64,000 bases of DNA from Tepidiphilus olei (GCF_006980705.1 NZ_SBHO01000002.1:124001-188000), one strand, 5' to 3'; shown: positions 8,387 through 18,361, counted from the first letter of the stretch. Program-made: numbers and translations. Notes: generated by a model from the letters alone, not told the origin.

Positions 8387-8953
8387 ATGACCGACAAAAT
8401 CCCCGATCCAGTGCCCCAACACCCGCTGCTCGAGGGAAAACCCGAGATCGCGCGGGGGCGCTACAGCATCGTGCTCGACAAGGGGGACGGCGAGCGCGTC
8501 TATAAAATCATCACCCATCCGGACGAATACCTGCTCTACGCCGCCGACGACCGCCCTCAAGGGCCGCACTTCCCCATCGTCTACACCTATCACGGCATCA
8601 TCGGACGCGCCAGCAACGGCTTTCCCATGCACCTCTTCGAGGTGGAGAAACTCTACCCCATCCCCGAGACGAGCCCCGCCGCCGACACCGCCCGGCGCCT
8701 GGTCCACGCCTGGTGGGACCTATGCCAGCAGTGGCAGCAGCTCGGCCAGATAATGGGCCGCATCGCCTTGCAGCAGCTCACCGAGCTCAAACCCCCGCCG
8801 TTCGACGCCGGCATGAAACAGGCTGTCGAAGCGCTGGCGCGATTCGCCGAGACCTACCGCGTGATTCCCGACCTCCTCAGCCGTGACAACCTCATGATGC
8901 GCAAGGACGGCACGCTCGTCTTTTCCGACCCCATCCGCCCCGGCAAGGATTGA
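8387..8953 (+). CDS. Small kinase-fold-like hypothetical protein
   Basis: A 188-residue soluble protein of unknown function. The N-terminal part GRYSIVLDKGDGERVYKII looks like a glycine-strand plus VxK lysine of a kinase fold. Near the C-terminus, VIPDLLSRDNLMMRKDGTLVFSDPI resembles the catalytic loop and DP(I/W) magnesium motif of aminoglycoside-phosphotransferase-like proteins. The usual HGD before the Asn is replaced by LSRD, and the overall size is about half of a normal family member. The similarity is by eye only. GGGAG lies about 8 bases before the ATG, and the gene is convergent with rlmJ, 3 bases apart. Confidence 0.6.
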   Translation: MTDKIPDPVPQHPLLEGKPEIARGRYSIVLDKGDGERVYKIITHPDEYLLYAADDRPQGPHFPIVYTYHGIIGRASNGFPMHLFEVEKLYPIPETSPAADTARRLVHAWWDLCQQWQQLGQIMGRIALQQLTELKPPPFDAGMKQAVEALARFAETYRVIPDLLSRDNLMMRKDGTLVFSDPIRPGKD

Positions 8954-8956
8954 CGC

Positions 8957-9829
8957 TCACGTAATTTTTGCCTCGAGCGTCCACCGCCCCTGCCCTGGCG
9001 CCGCCTCCAGCCGGCCGCTGAGCCAGGGCAGCCCCTCTTGCAGGCGTTGTGCCAACACATACGGCGGATGCAGCACCACGAGGCCGCTCACCGTCATGCC
9101 GCGGCCGCCCACGGGTGGCGGCGCCACCTGCAGTTCCACCCGCAGATGATCTTCCGGCGCCAGGTTCGCCAGACGCCGGCGCAGCTCCTCCGCCTCCACC
9201 CGCCGCAGGCGCGGATACCATACGAGCACCGTCGCCTGCGGAAATTTCGCCAGCATCGCCCGCACGGCGGGGATGAGCCGCACGTAGTCGCCGCGCACTT
9301 CATAGGGCGGATCGACGAGGATCACCCCCCGACGCGAGGGCGGCGGCAGCACCTGCAATGCCCCGGCAAAACCGTCGGTCGCCAGGCAGCGCACCTGCGC
9401 ATCCCCGGCGAAGAGCCGCTCGAGCGCGGCGAAATCGCGCGGATGACGCTCGAAGCACACCAGACGATCGCCCCCCTTGCCACGGGCACCGGCGCGGGCG
9501 AACTGCCGCGCGATCGCCGGCGAGCCGGGGTAGAGCTCCAGTCGCCCGGTGGGGTTGAACGCCGCCACGGCCTTCAGATACGCGGAGAACACTGCCGGTG
9601 CCTCGGCGCGCGCCGCCCACAGGCGCGCGATCCCTTCGCGGAATTCATGACTCGCCTGCGTACCCCCCACCCCAGCGCCCAGCCGATAGAGGCCCGCGCC
9701 GGCGTGGGTGTCGACGTAGGTCCAGGGCGCGGGCTTGGCGTTGAAGTAGGTCAATACTTCGGCCAGCACCCAGTGCTTGAGCACGTCGGCGTGATTGCCC
9801 GCGTGAAAACCGTGGCGATAGCTCAGCAC
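8957..9829 (-). CDS. rlmJ: 23S rRNA (adenine(2030)-N6)-methyltransferase RlmJ
   Basis: A 290-residue SAM-dependent methyltransferase that modifies A2030 of 23S rRNA. The N-terminus MLSYRHGFHAGNHADVLKHWVLAEVL is nearly diagnostic. The catalytic motif IV reads ILVDPPYE near residue 176, and motif I is represented by YVDTHAGAGLYRLG near residue 38. The start is GTG at 9829, fixed by the conserved N-terminus. It follows cysK by 19 bases and is probably co-transcribed with it. Confidence 0.95.
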   Translation of the reverse strand: MLSYRHGFHAGNHADVLKHWVLAEVLTYFNAKPAPWTYVDTHAGAGLYRLGAGVGGTQASHEFREGIARLWAARAEAPAVFSAYLKAVAAFNPTGRLELYPGSPAIARQFARAGARGKGGDRLVCFERHPRDFAALERLFAGDAQVRCLATDGFAGALQVLPPPSRRGVILVDPPYEVRGDYVRLIPAVRAMLAKFPQATVLVWYPRLRRVEAEELRRRLANLAPEDHLRVELQVAPPPVGGRGMTVSGLVVLHPPYVLAQRLQEGLPWLSGRLEAAPGQGRWTLEAKIT

Positions 9830-9848
9830 CGTTTCGTCTTTTCACTCG

Positions 9849-10829
9849 TCATCGAATCGGCAAGCCCGAGGCATCGAACATTCCCTCGAAAAGCGCCGAG
9901 CTCAGGTAACGCTCGCCCGAATCGGGCAGGACGACGACGATGGTCTTTCCGGCGTATTCGTCCCGTTTGGCCAGCCGCAGCGCCGCTGCCACCGCCGCGC
10001 CGCTCGAGATGCCGGCGAGGATTCCTTCCTCGCGGGCGAGTCGCCGGGCAGTCTCCATGGCCTCTTCGTCGCCCACCCGCTCGATCAAGTCGATGAGTGA
10101 CAGGTCCAGCACCTCCGGCACGAACCCCGCACCGATGCCCTGGATCTTGTGCGGCCCTGGCTTGATCGGCAAGCCTTCACGCGCCTGCGTGAGCACGGGA
10201 CTACCCGCCGGCTCCACCGCCACCGACACGATGGGTTTGCCCCGAGTCTTCTTCAGGTAACGGCTCACGCCGGTGATGGTGCCACCGGTGCCCACGCCGG
10301 CGACGAAGACATCCACCTGCCCGTCGGTGTCCTTCCAGATCTCGGGTCCCGTGGTCTGCTCATGAATGGCCGGGTTGGCCGGATTGCGGAACTGCTGCAG
10401 CATCACGTAGCGCTGGGGGTCGGAAGCGGCGATCGCCTCGGCACGCTCGATCGCACCCTTCATGCCCTTGGCCCCTTCGGTGAGCACCAGCTTGGCGCCA
10501 AAGACGGCGAGTAGTTTCCGGCGCTCCAGACTCATCGTCTCGGGCATGGTGAGCGTGAGGGGAATCCCCTTGGCCGCGGCCACGAACGCGAGCGCGATCC
10601 CCGTATTGCCACTCGTGGGCTCGATGAGCTCCTTGCCCGGACCGAGCAACCCCTGGCGTTCGGCATCGGCCACCATGGACGCACCGATGCGGCACTTCAC
10701 GGAAAACGCGGGATTGCGCGCCTCGATCTTGGCGAGCACCGTCGCCTTGGCCCCGGCGGTGAGGCGGTTCAAGCGCACGAGCGGCGTGCGCCCAATAGAT
10801 GCGGGATTGTCGGCAAACCAGTTGGCCAT
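9849..10829 (-). CDS. cysK: Cysteine synthase A (O-acetylserine sulfhydrylase)
   Basis: A 326-residue PLP enzyme that makes cysteine from O-acetylserine and sulfide. The PLP lysine sits in [11 protein letters not shown] near residue 41. The substrate loop [11 protein letters not shown] and the phosphate-binding [15 protein letters not shown] follow, and [12 protein letters not shown] is typical of CysK as opposed to CysM. The segments [14 protein letters not shown] and [13 protein letters not shown] match the enterobacterial enzyme closely. AAGGAG lies upstream of the ATG at 10829; the in-frame start at 10862 would add an unconserved peptide. The rlmJ gene follows after 19 bases. Confidence 0.96.
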   Translation of the reverse strand: MANWFADNPASIGRTPLVRLNRLTAGAKATVLAKIEARNPAFSVKCRIGASMVADAERQGLLGPGKELIEPTSGNTGIALAFVAAAKGIPLTLTMPETMSLERRKLLAVFGAKLVLTEGAKGMKGAIERAEAIAASDPQRYVMLQQFRNPANPAIHEQTTGPEIWKDTDGQVDVFVAGVGTGGTITGVSRYLKKTRGKPIVSVAVEPAGSPVLTQAREGLPIKPGPHKIQGIGAGFVPEVLDLSLIDLIERVGDEEAMETARRLAREEGILAGISSGAAVAAALRLAKRDEYAGKTIVVVLPDSGERYLSSALFEGMFDASGLPIR

Positions 10830-11099
10830 CACTCCGTCTCCTTTGACATGCGGTGCCCCCATGATACCGCGCGCCGTACCGTCGCCCTACAACCCACCGC
10901 TCGAAGCTCATGACGGTTCGGGCATAACGCCAAAGGCGTACAATTTGCCGTAAAGGCAAAATGGAGGAACCTCGATCAACCTCCATTATTCAGGAAATTT
11001 CGAGCTAGGGAGACGCTGCCAGGTCTTTTTTGACGGCGTTTTGCAGGCCCATATTCCAGGAGCATGGATTTTTTGCGCCACGAATGCCTACAACAGTAC

Positions 11100-11380
11100 G
11101 ATACCCATCGCCTGGCCCAGGCAGTACGGTCGCACTGGGCTGTCGAGAACAGTCTGCATTGGGGCATCGATGTCGCTCTTTCCGACATCAGATGCGCGCC
11201 CGTACCGGCCATGCCGCTCATAACCTCGCCATGCTCAAGCACGTCACCCTCAATCTCATCCGCCTCGATCAACCCCCGCGCATGGGTGGCATCAAGGCTT
11301 GCAGACTCATCGTCGCTACCTCAGACTCCTACCGAGCTCATTTGTGTTCCAATTGGCGTAACGTTCATGCGATTGCCCTG
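11100..11380 (+). pseudogene. ISAs1-family transposase relic with right end
   Basis: The 3' part of a decayed ISAs1-type transposase. One frame reads AVRSHWAVENSLHWGIDVALSD (from about 11121), matching the conserved YREK-region signature. After a frameshift at about 11190 another frame continues with QMRARTGHAAHNLAMLKHV, TLNLIRLD and GGIKACRLIVATSDSYRAHL, the usual C-terminus. The 20 bases 11361-11380, ending GATTGCCCTG, have the look of an ISAs1 terminal repeat and sit just after the coding end. Between cysK and this relic (10830-11100) nothing else is recognisable. Confidence 0.75.
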
Positions 11381-11397
11381 TAAGATGTGCGATTTGC

Positions 11398-11425
11398 TTG
11401 ACACTGGCAGACTGTGCGCTATAAT
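11398..11425 (+). promoter_or_regulatory. Promoter of tRNA-Asn
   Basis: A perfect sigma-70 pair: TTGACA at 11398-11403 and TATAAT at 11420-11425, with a 16-base spacer. The tRNA begins 12 bases after the -10 box. This is the strongest promoter match in the window, as expected for a stable-RNA gene. It lies 17 bases after the putative ISAs1 end. Confidence 0.85.
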
Positions 11426-11437
11426 TCGAAGCTCTTT

Positions 11438-11513
11438 TCCCCGATAGCTCAGTCGGTAGAGCAACGGACTGTTAATCCGTGGGTCGCAGGTTCGAGCCCT
11501 GCTCGGGGAGCCA
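11438..11513 (+). tRNA. tRNA-Asn (GTT)
   Basis: A 76-base tRNA gene. The acceptor arms TCCCCGA and TCGGGGA pair fully and CCA is encoded. The D arm is GCTC-AGTCGGTAGA-GAGC type, the anticodon loop CTGTTAA carries GTT at 11471-11473 on an ACGGA/TCCGT stem, and the T arm is CAGG-TTCGAGC-CCTG. It stands alone between two insertion-sequence relics. Confidence 0.97.
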
Positions 11514-11639
11514 ACAAAATCAATGGCTTACGTGCTTGCCGTCATACTCTCAAAAGGGTAGTGTAGGGCAACACAAATTTTCCCAACGCGACTGCTTTGC
11601 TTCGGCGTATCGTTTCCCCTACGCAAAATTCAGAACTGC

Positions 11640-12075
11640 CCTACCATTTCGGCTACGAAACCGACCGAGTGCTGCCCAGCTCTCGAAGCGGTGAGTGGCA
11701 AGCATCTCGTCGAAGCGTTCGACCATGCCGTTCGTTTGCAGACGGCGAGGTTTGGTCAGCCGATGCTCGATCTCGAGCGCCTAGCACAGAACATCGAAGG
11801 CATGCGTTCCCGCGGGAGTGCGTTCTCCGCGGATAATGTGAAGCGGTCGGTGAATTCCTCGCGGTTGTAAAAGTGAGGATCGTACGCAAGCGAAAGGGGC
11901 TGCCTCGAGGAGCGAGCGCAGGAAGCGCTAGGTCTTCAGCGTCGGTACCCGTTGTTACGTCGAATGGTGTCCTCCGACACCCCCGAGTTTCCGGGCAAGG
12001 CGGCGCACCGTCAGGTTCGAGCTTTGGATATGGCGCCGGGTCGCAGGGGTCGTGGTGACGCTCTCGTACAGTCGG
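11640..12075 (-). pseudogene. IS481-type transposase relic, internally deleted
   Basis: On the minus strand, from about 12062, TTTPATRRHIQSSNLTVRRL then ARKLG gives the N-terminal helix-turn-helix of an IS481-like transposase. Roughly the middle half is missing. From about 11870 fragments of the catalytic core follow in changing frames: EEFTDRF, then REHAFDVLC, a TAG stop, and EIEHRLTKPRRLQTNGMVER with FDEMLATHRFESWAALGRF. The NGMVERF signature marks the last catalytic Glu. The stop, frameshifts and deletion make it non-functional. Confidence 0.75.
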
Positions 12076-12182
12076 ACCCTCATGACTTTTGCCTCTCGAT
12101 CGCTTCGCTCGACTCGCGCATCACCTCACGACCCAAGAATGATGCACGACGTCGCGGGTCGATGCGATCGTCCGGGGCCCGA

Positions 12183-12197
12183 CATGCGATTGCCCTG
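12183..12197 (+). repeat. Orphan 15-bp copy of the ISAs1-like end
   Basis: CATGCGATTGCCCTG here is identical and in the same orientation to 11366-11380, which ends the ISAs1 relic 817 bases upstream. No transposase sequence adjoins it. It is either a second, solitary element end or a target-site-like remnant; together the two copies frame the tRNA-Asn and the IS481 relic as direct repeats. Confidence 0.6.
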
Positions 12198-12269
12198 AGC
12201 ATGATTGCTGGCAAAGCCCGCACGCCTGCACTATGATGACAAAGTTTCGGGCTTTCGACGGCGGCACTC

Positions 12270-13682
12270 ATGGTCAGACGGCTGCTCTCAACGGCGATCC
12301 TCTTCTTCTCAGGGGTGATCTTGCTCGGCCTGTCGCTGGCGCACTCGCCAACGACGGCCACCGTCGTGAGCCTGCGCATCGACGGCCCCATCGGCCCGGC
12401 AACGGCCGATTTCATCACCCGGGGATTCGCGCTCGCTGTCGAACGCCAGGCGGGGTTGATCGTGATCGAAATGGACACGCCCGGAGGGCTGGACACCTCC
12501 ATGCGCGCGATCATCAAGCAAATCCTCGCCTCTCCGATCCCGGTCGCGACCTATGTCAGTCCCGAGGGCGCGCGAGCGGCGAGCGCGGGCACCTTCATCC
12601 TCTATGCCAGCCACATCGCCGCCATGGCTCCGGCAACCAATTTGGGCGCCGCCTCACCGGTGGCGATCGGCGCACCTCCCGCGGCCTCCGATCCCATCGA
12701 ACCAGGCTCGAGCGACAGAGCGAAAGCGCCTGGCTCTCCCGCAGACGACGAGGAAGGAACGGCGCAAAACCCCAGAGGAAACAAAGCGCCTGCGCGCGCC
12801 AACGTCTTGATGGAGAAAGCAACGAGCGACGCCGCGGCCTACCTACGCAGCCTGGCGCAGTTGCGCGGACGCAACGCGGATTTCGCCGAGCGGGCGGTGC
12901 GCGAAGCAGCGAGCCTCTCGGCCAACGAAGCCTTGGAAGCAGGAGTGATCGACCTCATCGCCGTCGACCTCCCCGAACTGCTCGCTCAAATCCATGGCCG
13001 GGAGATTCGGCTCGATTCCGGCAACATCGTCACGCTCGCCACTGCCCAAGCCCAGATCGAACGCATCACCCCAGACTGGAAGAATCAGATTCTGTCGCTC
13101 ATCTCCAATCCTCAGGTCGCGCTGGTCCTCATGATGATCGGCATCTACGGCCTCTTTTTCGAGCTCACCAGCCCTGGTTTCGCCGTTCCCGGCGTGGCGG
13201 GACTGATCTGTATCCTGATCGCGCTCTATGCTTTTCATCTCTTGCCGGTGAATTGGGCTGGGGTCGCACTCATTGCGCTGGGCACCATCCTGATGATCGC
13301 AGAAGCCTTCGTCCCCAGTTTCGGCGCGTTTGGCATCGGCGGGATGATCGCGTTCATCGTCGGCGGTCTGTTCCTGATGGATAGCGGCGTTCCGGGCTTC
13401 GACATCCCGATCGCTTTTCTCGTCGCACTGGCCCTGTTCAGCGCCTCGATCCTGATCGCGATCGGCTATTTCGCCGTGCGCGTGCGTAAGCAACGGGTGA
13501 AAAGCGGCCCCGAGGAGCTCGTCGGGGCCGAAGGGGTGGTAATCAGCACGGGGCAAGACGGTACGTATGCGCGCTTGCACGGGGAACTCTGGCGCGTCGA
13601 GAGTCCGGTCGCCCTGCAACCCGGACGACGCGTCAGGGTAACCCGCGTGAACGGCCTCGTGCTCGAAGTGGAACCCGCATAG
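12270..13682 (+). CDS. NfeD family membrane-bound serine protease (ClpP-class)
   Basis: A 470-residue long-form NfeD protein. A signal peptide or anchor (about 1-26) leads to a ClpP-like serine protease domain with [12 protein letters not shown] near residue 68, the nucleophile region [20 protein letters not shown] near 97-116 (Ser in AASAG) and a downstream Lys region. A linker rich in Pro, Ser and Ala follows. Four to five transmembrane helices span about residues 285-400, and the C-terminal OB-fold (about 410-470) contains [20 protein letters not shown]. NfeD proteins cleave stomatin partners, and a slipin gene follows directly. The Shine-Dalgarno is poor; the start was chosen for the signal peptide. 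Confidence 0.9.
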   Translation: MVRRLLSTAILFFSGVILLGLSLAHSPTTATVVSLRIDGPIGPATADFITRGFALAVERQAGLIVIEMDTPGGLDTSMRAIIKQILASPIPVATYVSPEGARAASAGTFILYASHIAAMAPATNLGAASPVAIGAPPAASDPIEPGSSDRAKAPGSPADDEEGTAQNPRGNKAPARANVLMEKATSDAAAYLRSLAQLRGRNADFAERAVREAASLSANEALEAGVIDLIAVDLPELLAQIHGREIRLDSGNIVTLATAQAQIERITPDWKNQILSLISNPQVALVLMMIGIYGLFFELTSPGFAVPGVAGLICILIALYAFHLLPVNWAGVALIALGTILMIAEAFVPSFGAFGIGGMIAFIVGGLFLMDSGVPGFDIPIAFLVALALFSASILIAIGYFAVRVRKQRVKSGPEELVGAEGVVISTGQDGTYARLHGELWRVESPVALQPGRRVRVTRVNGLVLEVEPA

Positions 13683-13783
13683 CGCCAACGGCCTCCAAAA
13701 CGCCACGAGCGGCAGGCTTGGCATCCCGCGATATGCCTGTCATTTTCCTCACGAATCCCCCCGACGACATCCAGGAGCGCGAC

Positions 13784-14575
13784 ATGATCCCAAATCTCGA
13801 TTTCATCTTTAGCAGCCTCGTCGTTTTGTTCCTAGCACTGCTCGGCGGTTCGCTGCGCATCCTGCGCGAGTACGAGCGCGGCGTGATTTTCATGCTCGGC
13901 CGATTCTGGAAAGTCAAAGGCCCGGGCCTCATCATCGTCATCCCAGGCATCCAGCAAATGGTCCGGGTAGACCTACGCGTCGTGACGATGGACGTCCCCA
14001 GCCAGGACGTGATCTCGCGCGACAACGTCTCGGTCAAGGTCAATGCGGTACTCTACTTCCGCGTCCTCAATCCGGAACGCGCCATCATCCAGGTCGAAAA
14101 CTACTTCGACGCCACGAGTCAGCTCGCGCAAACGACCTTGCGTGCCGTATTAGGCAAGCACGAGCTCGATGAAATGCTGGCGGAGCGGGAAAAGCTCAAC
14201 CTCGACATCCAGCAAATCCTCGATGCCCAGACCGACGCCTGGGGAATCAAGGTGACCAACGTCGAAATCAAGCACATCGACCTCAACGAGAGCATGATCC
14301 GCGCCATCGCCCGCCAAGCGGAAGCCGAGCGCGAACGGCGCGCCAAGATCATCCACGCCGAAGGGGAAAAACAGGCCGCCGAGACCTTGTTGGCCGCCGC
14401 CGAAATGCTGGCCAAACAGCCCATGGCGATGCAGTTGCGCTACTTGCAGACCCTCACGCAGATCGCCGGCGACCGGACCTCGACCGTGGTTTTCCCGGTA
14501 CCGATCGAACTCATGAACCTCATGGGGCACAAGATCACCCAGCCGGAATCGTCTGAAAGTCCGGCTCGTCGATAG
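13784..14575 (+). CDS. Slipin (stomatin/SPFH family) membrane protein
   Basis: A 263-residue SPFH protein. One N-terminal membrane helix (about 8-25) is followed by the SPFH domain: [22 protein letters not shown], the [21 protein letters not shown]-type segment and [21 protein letters not shown] charged coiled coil follows (about 180-225, [20 protein letters not shown]). Slipins assemble into ring-like membrane scaffolds and are cleaved by the partner NfeD protease encoded 101 bases upstream. CAGGAG lies before the ATG at 13784, which I prefer to the upstream in-frame ATG at 13718. Confidence 0.93.
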   Translation: MIPNLDFIFSSLVVLFLALLGGSLRILREYERGVIFMLGRFWKVKGPGLIIVIPGIQQMVRVDLRVVTMDVPSQDVISRDNVSVKVNAVLYFRVLNPERAIIQVENYFDATSQLAQTTLRAVLGKHELDEMLAEREKLNLDIQQILDAQTDAWGIKVTNVEIKHIDLNESMIRAIARQAEAERERRAKIIHAEGEKQAAETLLAAAEMLAKQPMAMQLRYLQTLTQIAGDRTSTVVFPVPIELMNLMGHKITQPESSESPARR

Positions 14576-14623
14576 GCGCATCGCGTGGGGGTGCCTGGCA
14601 GGGTCCACATCGAGAAAAGGGAA

Positions 14624-14674
14624 GAGCATCCAGGCACCGGCAAACGCCGCTGCGCCGTAGATCATTCGCGTTGC
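14624..14674 (+). repeat. Dispersed intergenic repeat, copy E
   Basis: A shorter, partly degenerated copy: AGAGCATCCAGGCACCGG, CAAACGCCGC and GTAGATCATTCGCG align with copy B (GAGCATCCGAGCACCG, CAACGCCGCC and GTAGGTCATTCGCG), with a small deletion in the middle. It lies immediately upstream of the -10 box of the glycosylase-like gene, so it may contribute to that promoter. Confidence 0.6.
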
Positions 14675-14680
14675 CCCGGG

Positions 14681-14686
14681 TATAAT
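14681..14686 (+). promoter_or_regulatory. Possible -10 box giving a leaderless mRNA
   Basis: TATAAT at 14681-14686 ends only 6 bases before the ATG at 14693. A transcript from it would start at or next to the start codon, leaving no room for a ribosome binding site. No good -35 hexamer is found 16-18 bases upstream, so the assignment is tentative. Confidence 0.4.
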
Positions 14687-14692
14687 CCGAGC

Positions 14693-15121
14693 ATGCGCCT
14701 GTGGTCCCTACACCCATCGCTACTCGACGTCAAAGGGCTCGTCGCCCTGTGGCGCGAAGGGCTGCTCGCGCAGGCGGTGCTCGCCGGCGCCACGCGCGGC
14801 TATCGCCACCATCCGCAGCTCGTGCGCTTTCGAACCCATCCCATGCCGCTCGCGGCGATCGCGGCCTACCTGCACGCGGTGGTCGACGAAGCCGAGCGCC
14901 GCGGCTACCGTTTCGATCGCGCGAAGCTGCCGCACCGCGAAGACGTCGCCCCGATCGAGATCAGCGAGGGGCAGCTCGCCCATGAGTTCGCCCATCTATT
15001 GCGCAAACTCGAACAGCGCGACCCGGAGCGCGCGGCCCGGCTCGACGGCACTGCGCCGTTGCCGCATCCGCTGATGCGCGTGGTGCCCGGCCCGGTGGCC
15101 GAATGGGAAATCGTGCGCTGA
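14693..15121 (+). CDS. Pyrimidine dimer DNA glycosylase-like protein
   Basis: A 142-residue protein similar to the endonuclease V/pyrimidine dimer glycosylase (Pyr_excise) family found in many bacteria. The N-terminus [30 protein letters not shown] is typical, followed by [13 protein letters not shown] small C-terminal helix bundle carries the conserved [14 protein letters not shown] and [16 protein letters not shown]. In T4 endonuclease V an N-terminal Thr amine and Glu23 do the chemistry; the bacterial relatives share the fold region but their activity is less tested. It is probably co-transcribed with ttcA, 56 bases downstream. Confidence 0.8.
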   Translation: MRLWSLHPSLLDVKGLVALWREGLLAQAVLAGATRGYRHHPQLVRFRTHPMPLAAIAAYLHAVVDEAERRGYRFDRAKLPHREDVAPIEISEGQLAHEFAHLLRKLEQRDPERAARLDGTAPLPHPLMRVVPGPVAEWEIVR

Positions 15122-15177
15122 ATCGGGCGCCGGCTCGTGCTATCCTCGCAAGCCCCGTCGTTTCCTCCCTCTTGCCG

Positions 15178-16059
15178 ATGATCCCCGAGCATTCCGACAC
15201 GCCCTCGCAAAAACTCCTCAAGCTGGAAAAACGCCTGCTGCGCCAGGTGGGGCAGGCGATCGCCGACTTTGGCATGATCGACGAAGGCGACACGGTGCTG
15301 GTGTGCGTCTCCGGCGGCAAGGATTCGCTTGGACTGCTCGCGCTGCTGCAAAAGCTCCAGGCGCGCGCGCCGGTGCGCTTTCGCCTCATCGCCATGAACC
15401 TCGACCAGCGCCAGCCGGGATTTCCCGAGGACGTGCTGCCGCGCCATTTTGCGCAGGTCGGCGTGGAATACCGCATCGTGCGCGAGGATACCTACTCCAT
15501 CGTCAAGGAGAAGATCCCCGAGGGGAAGACCACCTGTTCGCTGTGCTCGCGGCTGCGCCGCGGCCTCATCTACCGCACGGCACGCGAACTGGGCGCGAAC
15601 AAGGTGGCGCTAGGGCACCACCGCGATGACATCCTCGAGACTTTTTTCCTCAACCTCTTCTTTGGTGGACGCCTGAAGGCGATGCCTCCCAAACTGCGCA
15701 ACGACGACGGCGACCTGGTGGTGATCCGGCCGCTCGCCTATTGCGCGGAAGAGGATCTGGCGCGCTACGCCCGCGGGATGAATTTCCCCATCATTCCCTG
15801 CTCGCTGTGCGGCACCCAGGAAAACGCCCAGCGCCGGCAGGTAAAGGCCATGTTGCGTGCATGGGAACGGGAAGACCCGCGCCGCATCGCCTCGATCTTC
15901 ACCGCGCTCGGCCACGCCGTGCCCTCGCACCTGCTCGACCGCGCGCTCTTCGATTTCTCCGCCCTCGACACGGAGGCCGGAAACACGGAAGCGGCGCCCG
16001 ACGAAGCCGTCGGCGCCGCGCCCGTGCATTTCTTTGGTACCCCGACGATCAGAACTTGA
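15178..16059 (+). CDS. ttcA: tRNA 2-thiocytidine(32) synthetase TtcA
   Basis: A 293-residue cytoplasmic Fe-S enzyme that thiolates C32 of several tRNAs. The PP-loop [10 protein letters not shown] sits near residue 44. The two CxxC motifs that help bind the 4Fe-4S cluster are in [12 protein letters not shown] (about 120) and [11 protein letters not shown] (about 206). [27 protein letters not shown] is highly conserved in TtcA. The ATG at 15178 gives [20 protein letters not shown], a good family N-terminus; the longer frame overlaps the upstream gene. The 3' end overlaps the convergent copper receptor by 11 bases. Confidence 0.95.
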   Translation: MIPEHSDTPSQKLLKLEKRLLRQVGQAIADFGMIDEGDTVLVCVSGGKDSLGLLALLQKLQARAPVRFRLIAMNLDQRQPGFPEDVLPRHFAQVGVEYRIVREDTYSIVKEKIPEGKTTCSLCSRLRRGLIYRTARELGANKVALGHHRDDILETFFLNLFFGGRLKAMPPKLRNDDGDLVVIRPLAYCAEEDLARYARGMNFPIIPCSLCGTQENAQRRQVKAMLRAWEREDPRRIASIFTALGHAVPSHLLDRALFDFSALDTEAGNTEAAPDEAVGAAPVHFFGTPTIRT

Positions 16060-18361
16060 GGTTGATCGCGGCGTAGAGCGAACGCCCCATACCCGGCACG
16101 GCGATGCCCCAGGAGGGTATTGTGGGGTTGATGCTCATGGTACGCCCTTGGCCGACGTAGGCCCCGCCGGTGGGCAGGTAATAGAGCTTGTCGAAGAGGT
16201 TCTCCACGCCCAGGTCGAGCCGCACGTCTTTCCAGGCATGGCTCGCGCGCAGGTGCACCAGACCATAGCCCGGCGTCTTGATCTCGTTGCGCGCGTCCGA
16301 CACGTCGTCCTTGCGCGAGACGAGTTCCCAGTCGAGCGCGTTGCTCCAGCCGGCGAGCTGGTGCGTGAGGGTGAGCGTGGCGTGCCAAGGCACGACGTTG
16401 TAGAGATCATCACCCGTGTCGCGGTTCTCGCCGTTGGTGTAGCTCAGCACCCCCTCGAAGCCGAAGGCACCCAAGCCGGTGCGCGCGAGCGGCATCTTGC
16501 CCGAGAGATCAAACCCGTAGAGGCGCGCCGACTGGTTCTCGTAGCGCAGCACGACGAACTGGCGACGGGCAAGCGAGGTCGCCGGGGCGTTCTTGGTCGC
16601 GTCCCACTGCACGGCGTCGATGTAGTCGTCGACGTAGCTCAGATACGGGCTGAAGCGCAGGCCCCATTGGCGATCGGCAGAGTGCCAGTCGACCGTACCC
16701 GAGAGGGTGTAGGCTTTCTCCGGTTCGAGGTCGGGATTGCCGACGTAACCGTTGCCGTCGCCGACGAAGTTGTTCATCACCGCCGCCATGGCCCAGGTCG
16801 ACCACGGATAGCGCTCGTAGAGGCTGGGCGAGCGGACCTTGCGCGCGAAGCCGAGCTCGAACTCGCGTGTCTCGTCCAGCGTATAGCGCGTGAGCGCGGT
16901 GAAGTCGAGGTTGTCGTCGGTACGTTTGCGCTCGCGCGCGTTGAAGGCGGCCGCATCACGCATCTGATTGCCCATCATGTTGCCGTAGCCATGCACGGGA
17001 TCGGCGTCGGTGGTGACGTGTTCGTAGCGCACGCCGGCAAGCGCCATCCAGCGGTCGTTGAGTTTCGTCTCCCACTCGCCGAAGAGGCCGGCGCGGTCGC
17101 GCTCGCCGTTCTTGATGTTCCAGAAGGTGCCGGGCCACATGCCGCCGCCGGAAGGCGGCCACCAGTCATCCAGCGTGTAGTGCTGGTACTCGCCCCCCAC
17201 CCGCAGCACGTCGCGCTCGCCCAGGGTGATGTTGGCGGTGAGTTTCGCCCCCGTGGTCTTGCTCTCGGTATTCATCGGCATGCCGGCGGCGCAGGTGCCA
17301 TCGATCGGCGAACACGGTCGTCCATCGGTCTCATTGTTCGGAATCATGGAGCGCTGGCTGTACCAGTAGCGCTTGTCCTTGCCGAAATCCATGGAGTGGT
17401 CGACGCTCTGGTGATAGACCCGGCCATCGAGCGAGCCCCAGCCGAACTGCCCGAGATAACGCAGGTTGAAGAGATTGGAATCGTTGTCGAGCATGTCCAT
17501 GCGTTGGTTGGGATAGAGCTGATCGGCGACGTTCTGGATGGCGACCGAGGCATCGACGAGGTGCGCGCCGTTCTTCAGCGCGAAACCCACGAGGTGGTTG
17601 CTCAGCTCATAGCTGGTGGAGCCGACTTCGTCGCGGGCGAGCGTGTGACCGAGGCGGCCGGTGGCGGTGAAGTCCTTGAAATCGCCACCTGCAGAGTAAT
17701 TGTTGGCTTTGGCATAGGCCCCGAGATAGCGCACGCTCACCTGCTCGCCGGCGATCGTGGCCGCGCCATGGACCCCGAAGCCATCGCCGTTGCTGCGGTA
17801 ATAGGTACCGGCCTCGCCGGTGACGAGCGTGCCCTGGCCGGGCGCAGCAAAGCGCGGTTTGGGCGTCTCGACGACGATCGCCCCGCCGATCGCGTCGCCC
17901 CCCACGCTCACCGGCGTGACCCCGGTCCACACCTGGATGGTCTCGACTTGGCTCGGAGCGAGATAGGAGAAGGCCGGGTTCATGTGGTTGGGGCAGGCCG
18001 AGAGCAGGTCCATGCCATCGACCTGAAGCCGCAGCCGCTCGTCGGCCAGCCCACGGATCGCCGGCAGGCTGGAAGCGCCCCCTGCGCCATAGAGCGTCAC
18101 GCCCGGCACCTTACGCAACAGGCTCGCCGTGTCAGCGGTGGCGGCGCGCAGCGGGGCGAGCTCCTGCGGGCCGAGCATCGTCGTCGGCGGGGCAGCCTGT
18201 TCCCGGGTGTCGGAGACGATCACCGGCGCGAGCACCTTGCCTTCCGGCGAGGCCGTTTCGCTCTGGGCCCAGGCCGAAGGCAGGCCGGCGAAGACGAGCG
18301 CTAGGGCGAGCGACAGGGCTCTGCGCCGCGGCGGATACGAAGAAACGGGAGAGGCGGTCAT
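16049..18361 (-). CDS. TonB-dependent copper receptor
   Basis: A 770-residue outer-membrane receptor of the TonB-copper type (OprC/NosA-like). It has a signal peptide (about 1-32, ending SAWAQ). The plug domain (about 55-180) carries the diagnostic [16 protein letters not shown] and [22 protein letters not shown] 22-strand barrel follows, ending in [12 protein letters not shown] with terminal Phe. Met- and His-containing loops such as CAAGMPMN and GNMMGNQM could bind copper. It is transcribed divergently from SCO1, with PCuAC and a regulator beyond, which supports a role in copper uptake for cytochrome oxidase assembly. Energy would come from a TonB protein such as that at 7.4-8.3 kb. Confidence 0.92.
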   Translation of the reverse strand: MTASPVSSYPPRRRALSLALALVFAGLPSAWAQSETASPEGKVLAPVIVSDTREQAAPPTTMLGPQELAPLRAATADTASLLRKVPGVTLYGAGGASSLPAIRGLADERLRLQVDGMDLLSACPNHMNPAFSYLAPSQVETIQVWTGVTPVSVGGDAIGGAIVVETPKPRFAAPGQGTLVTGEAGTYYRSNGDGFGVHGAATIAGEQVSVRYLGAYAKANNYSAGGDFKDFTATGRLGHTLARDEVGSTSYELSNHLVGFALKNGAHLVDASVAIQNVADQLYPNQRMDMLDNDSNLFNLRYLGQFGWGSLDGRVYHQSVDHSMDFGKDKRYWYSQRSMIPNNETDGRPCSPIDGTCAAGMPMNTESKTTGAKLTANITLGERDVLRVGGEYQHYTLDDWWPPSGGGMWPGTFWNIKNGERDRAGLFGEWETKLNDRWMALAGVRYEHVTTDADPVHGYGNMMGNQMRDAAAFNARERKRTDDNLDFTALTRYTLDETREFELGFARKVRSPSLYERYPWSTWAMAAVMNNFVGDGNGYVGNPDLEPEKAYTLSGTVDWHSADRQWGLRFSPYLSYVDDYIDAVQWDATKNAPATSLARRQFVVLRYENQSARLYGFDLSGKMPLARTGLGAFGFEGVLSYTNGENRDTGDDLYNVVPWHATLTLTHQLAGWSNALDWELVSRKDDVSDARNEIKTPGYGLVHLRASHAWKDVRLDLGVENLFDKLYYLPTGGAYVGQGRTMSINPTIPSWGIAVPGMGRSLYAAINLKF

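Larger units (their letters stand above)
11514..12269. other. Intergenic scar region downstream of tRNA-Asn
   Basis: These 756 bases hold no intact gene. They contain the IS481-type relic (about 11640-12075, listed separately) and a lone 15-base sequence at 12183-12197 identical to the putative ISAs1 end at 11366-11380. No clear terminator for the tRNA was seen; the bases right after it (ACAAAATCAATGG) have no hairpin. The last 70 bases should carry the promoter of the NfeD gene, but none is obvious. Confidence 0.6.

Noticed and set aside
15857-18304. Plus-strand 815-residue open frame opposite the copper receptor
   Set aside because: It has no recognisable domain and lies antisense to a complete TonB-dependent receptor; codon pattern fits the mirror of the real gene.
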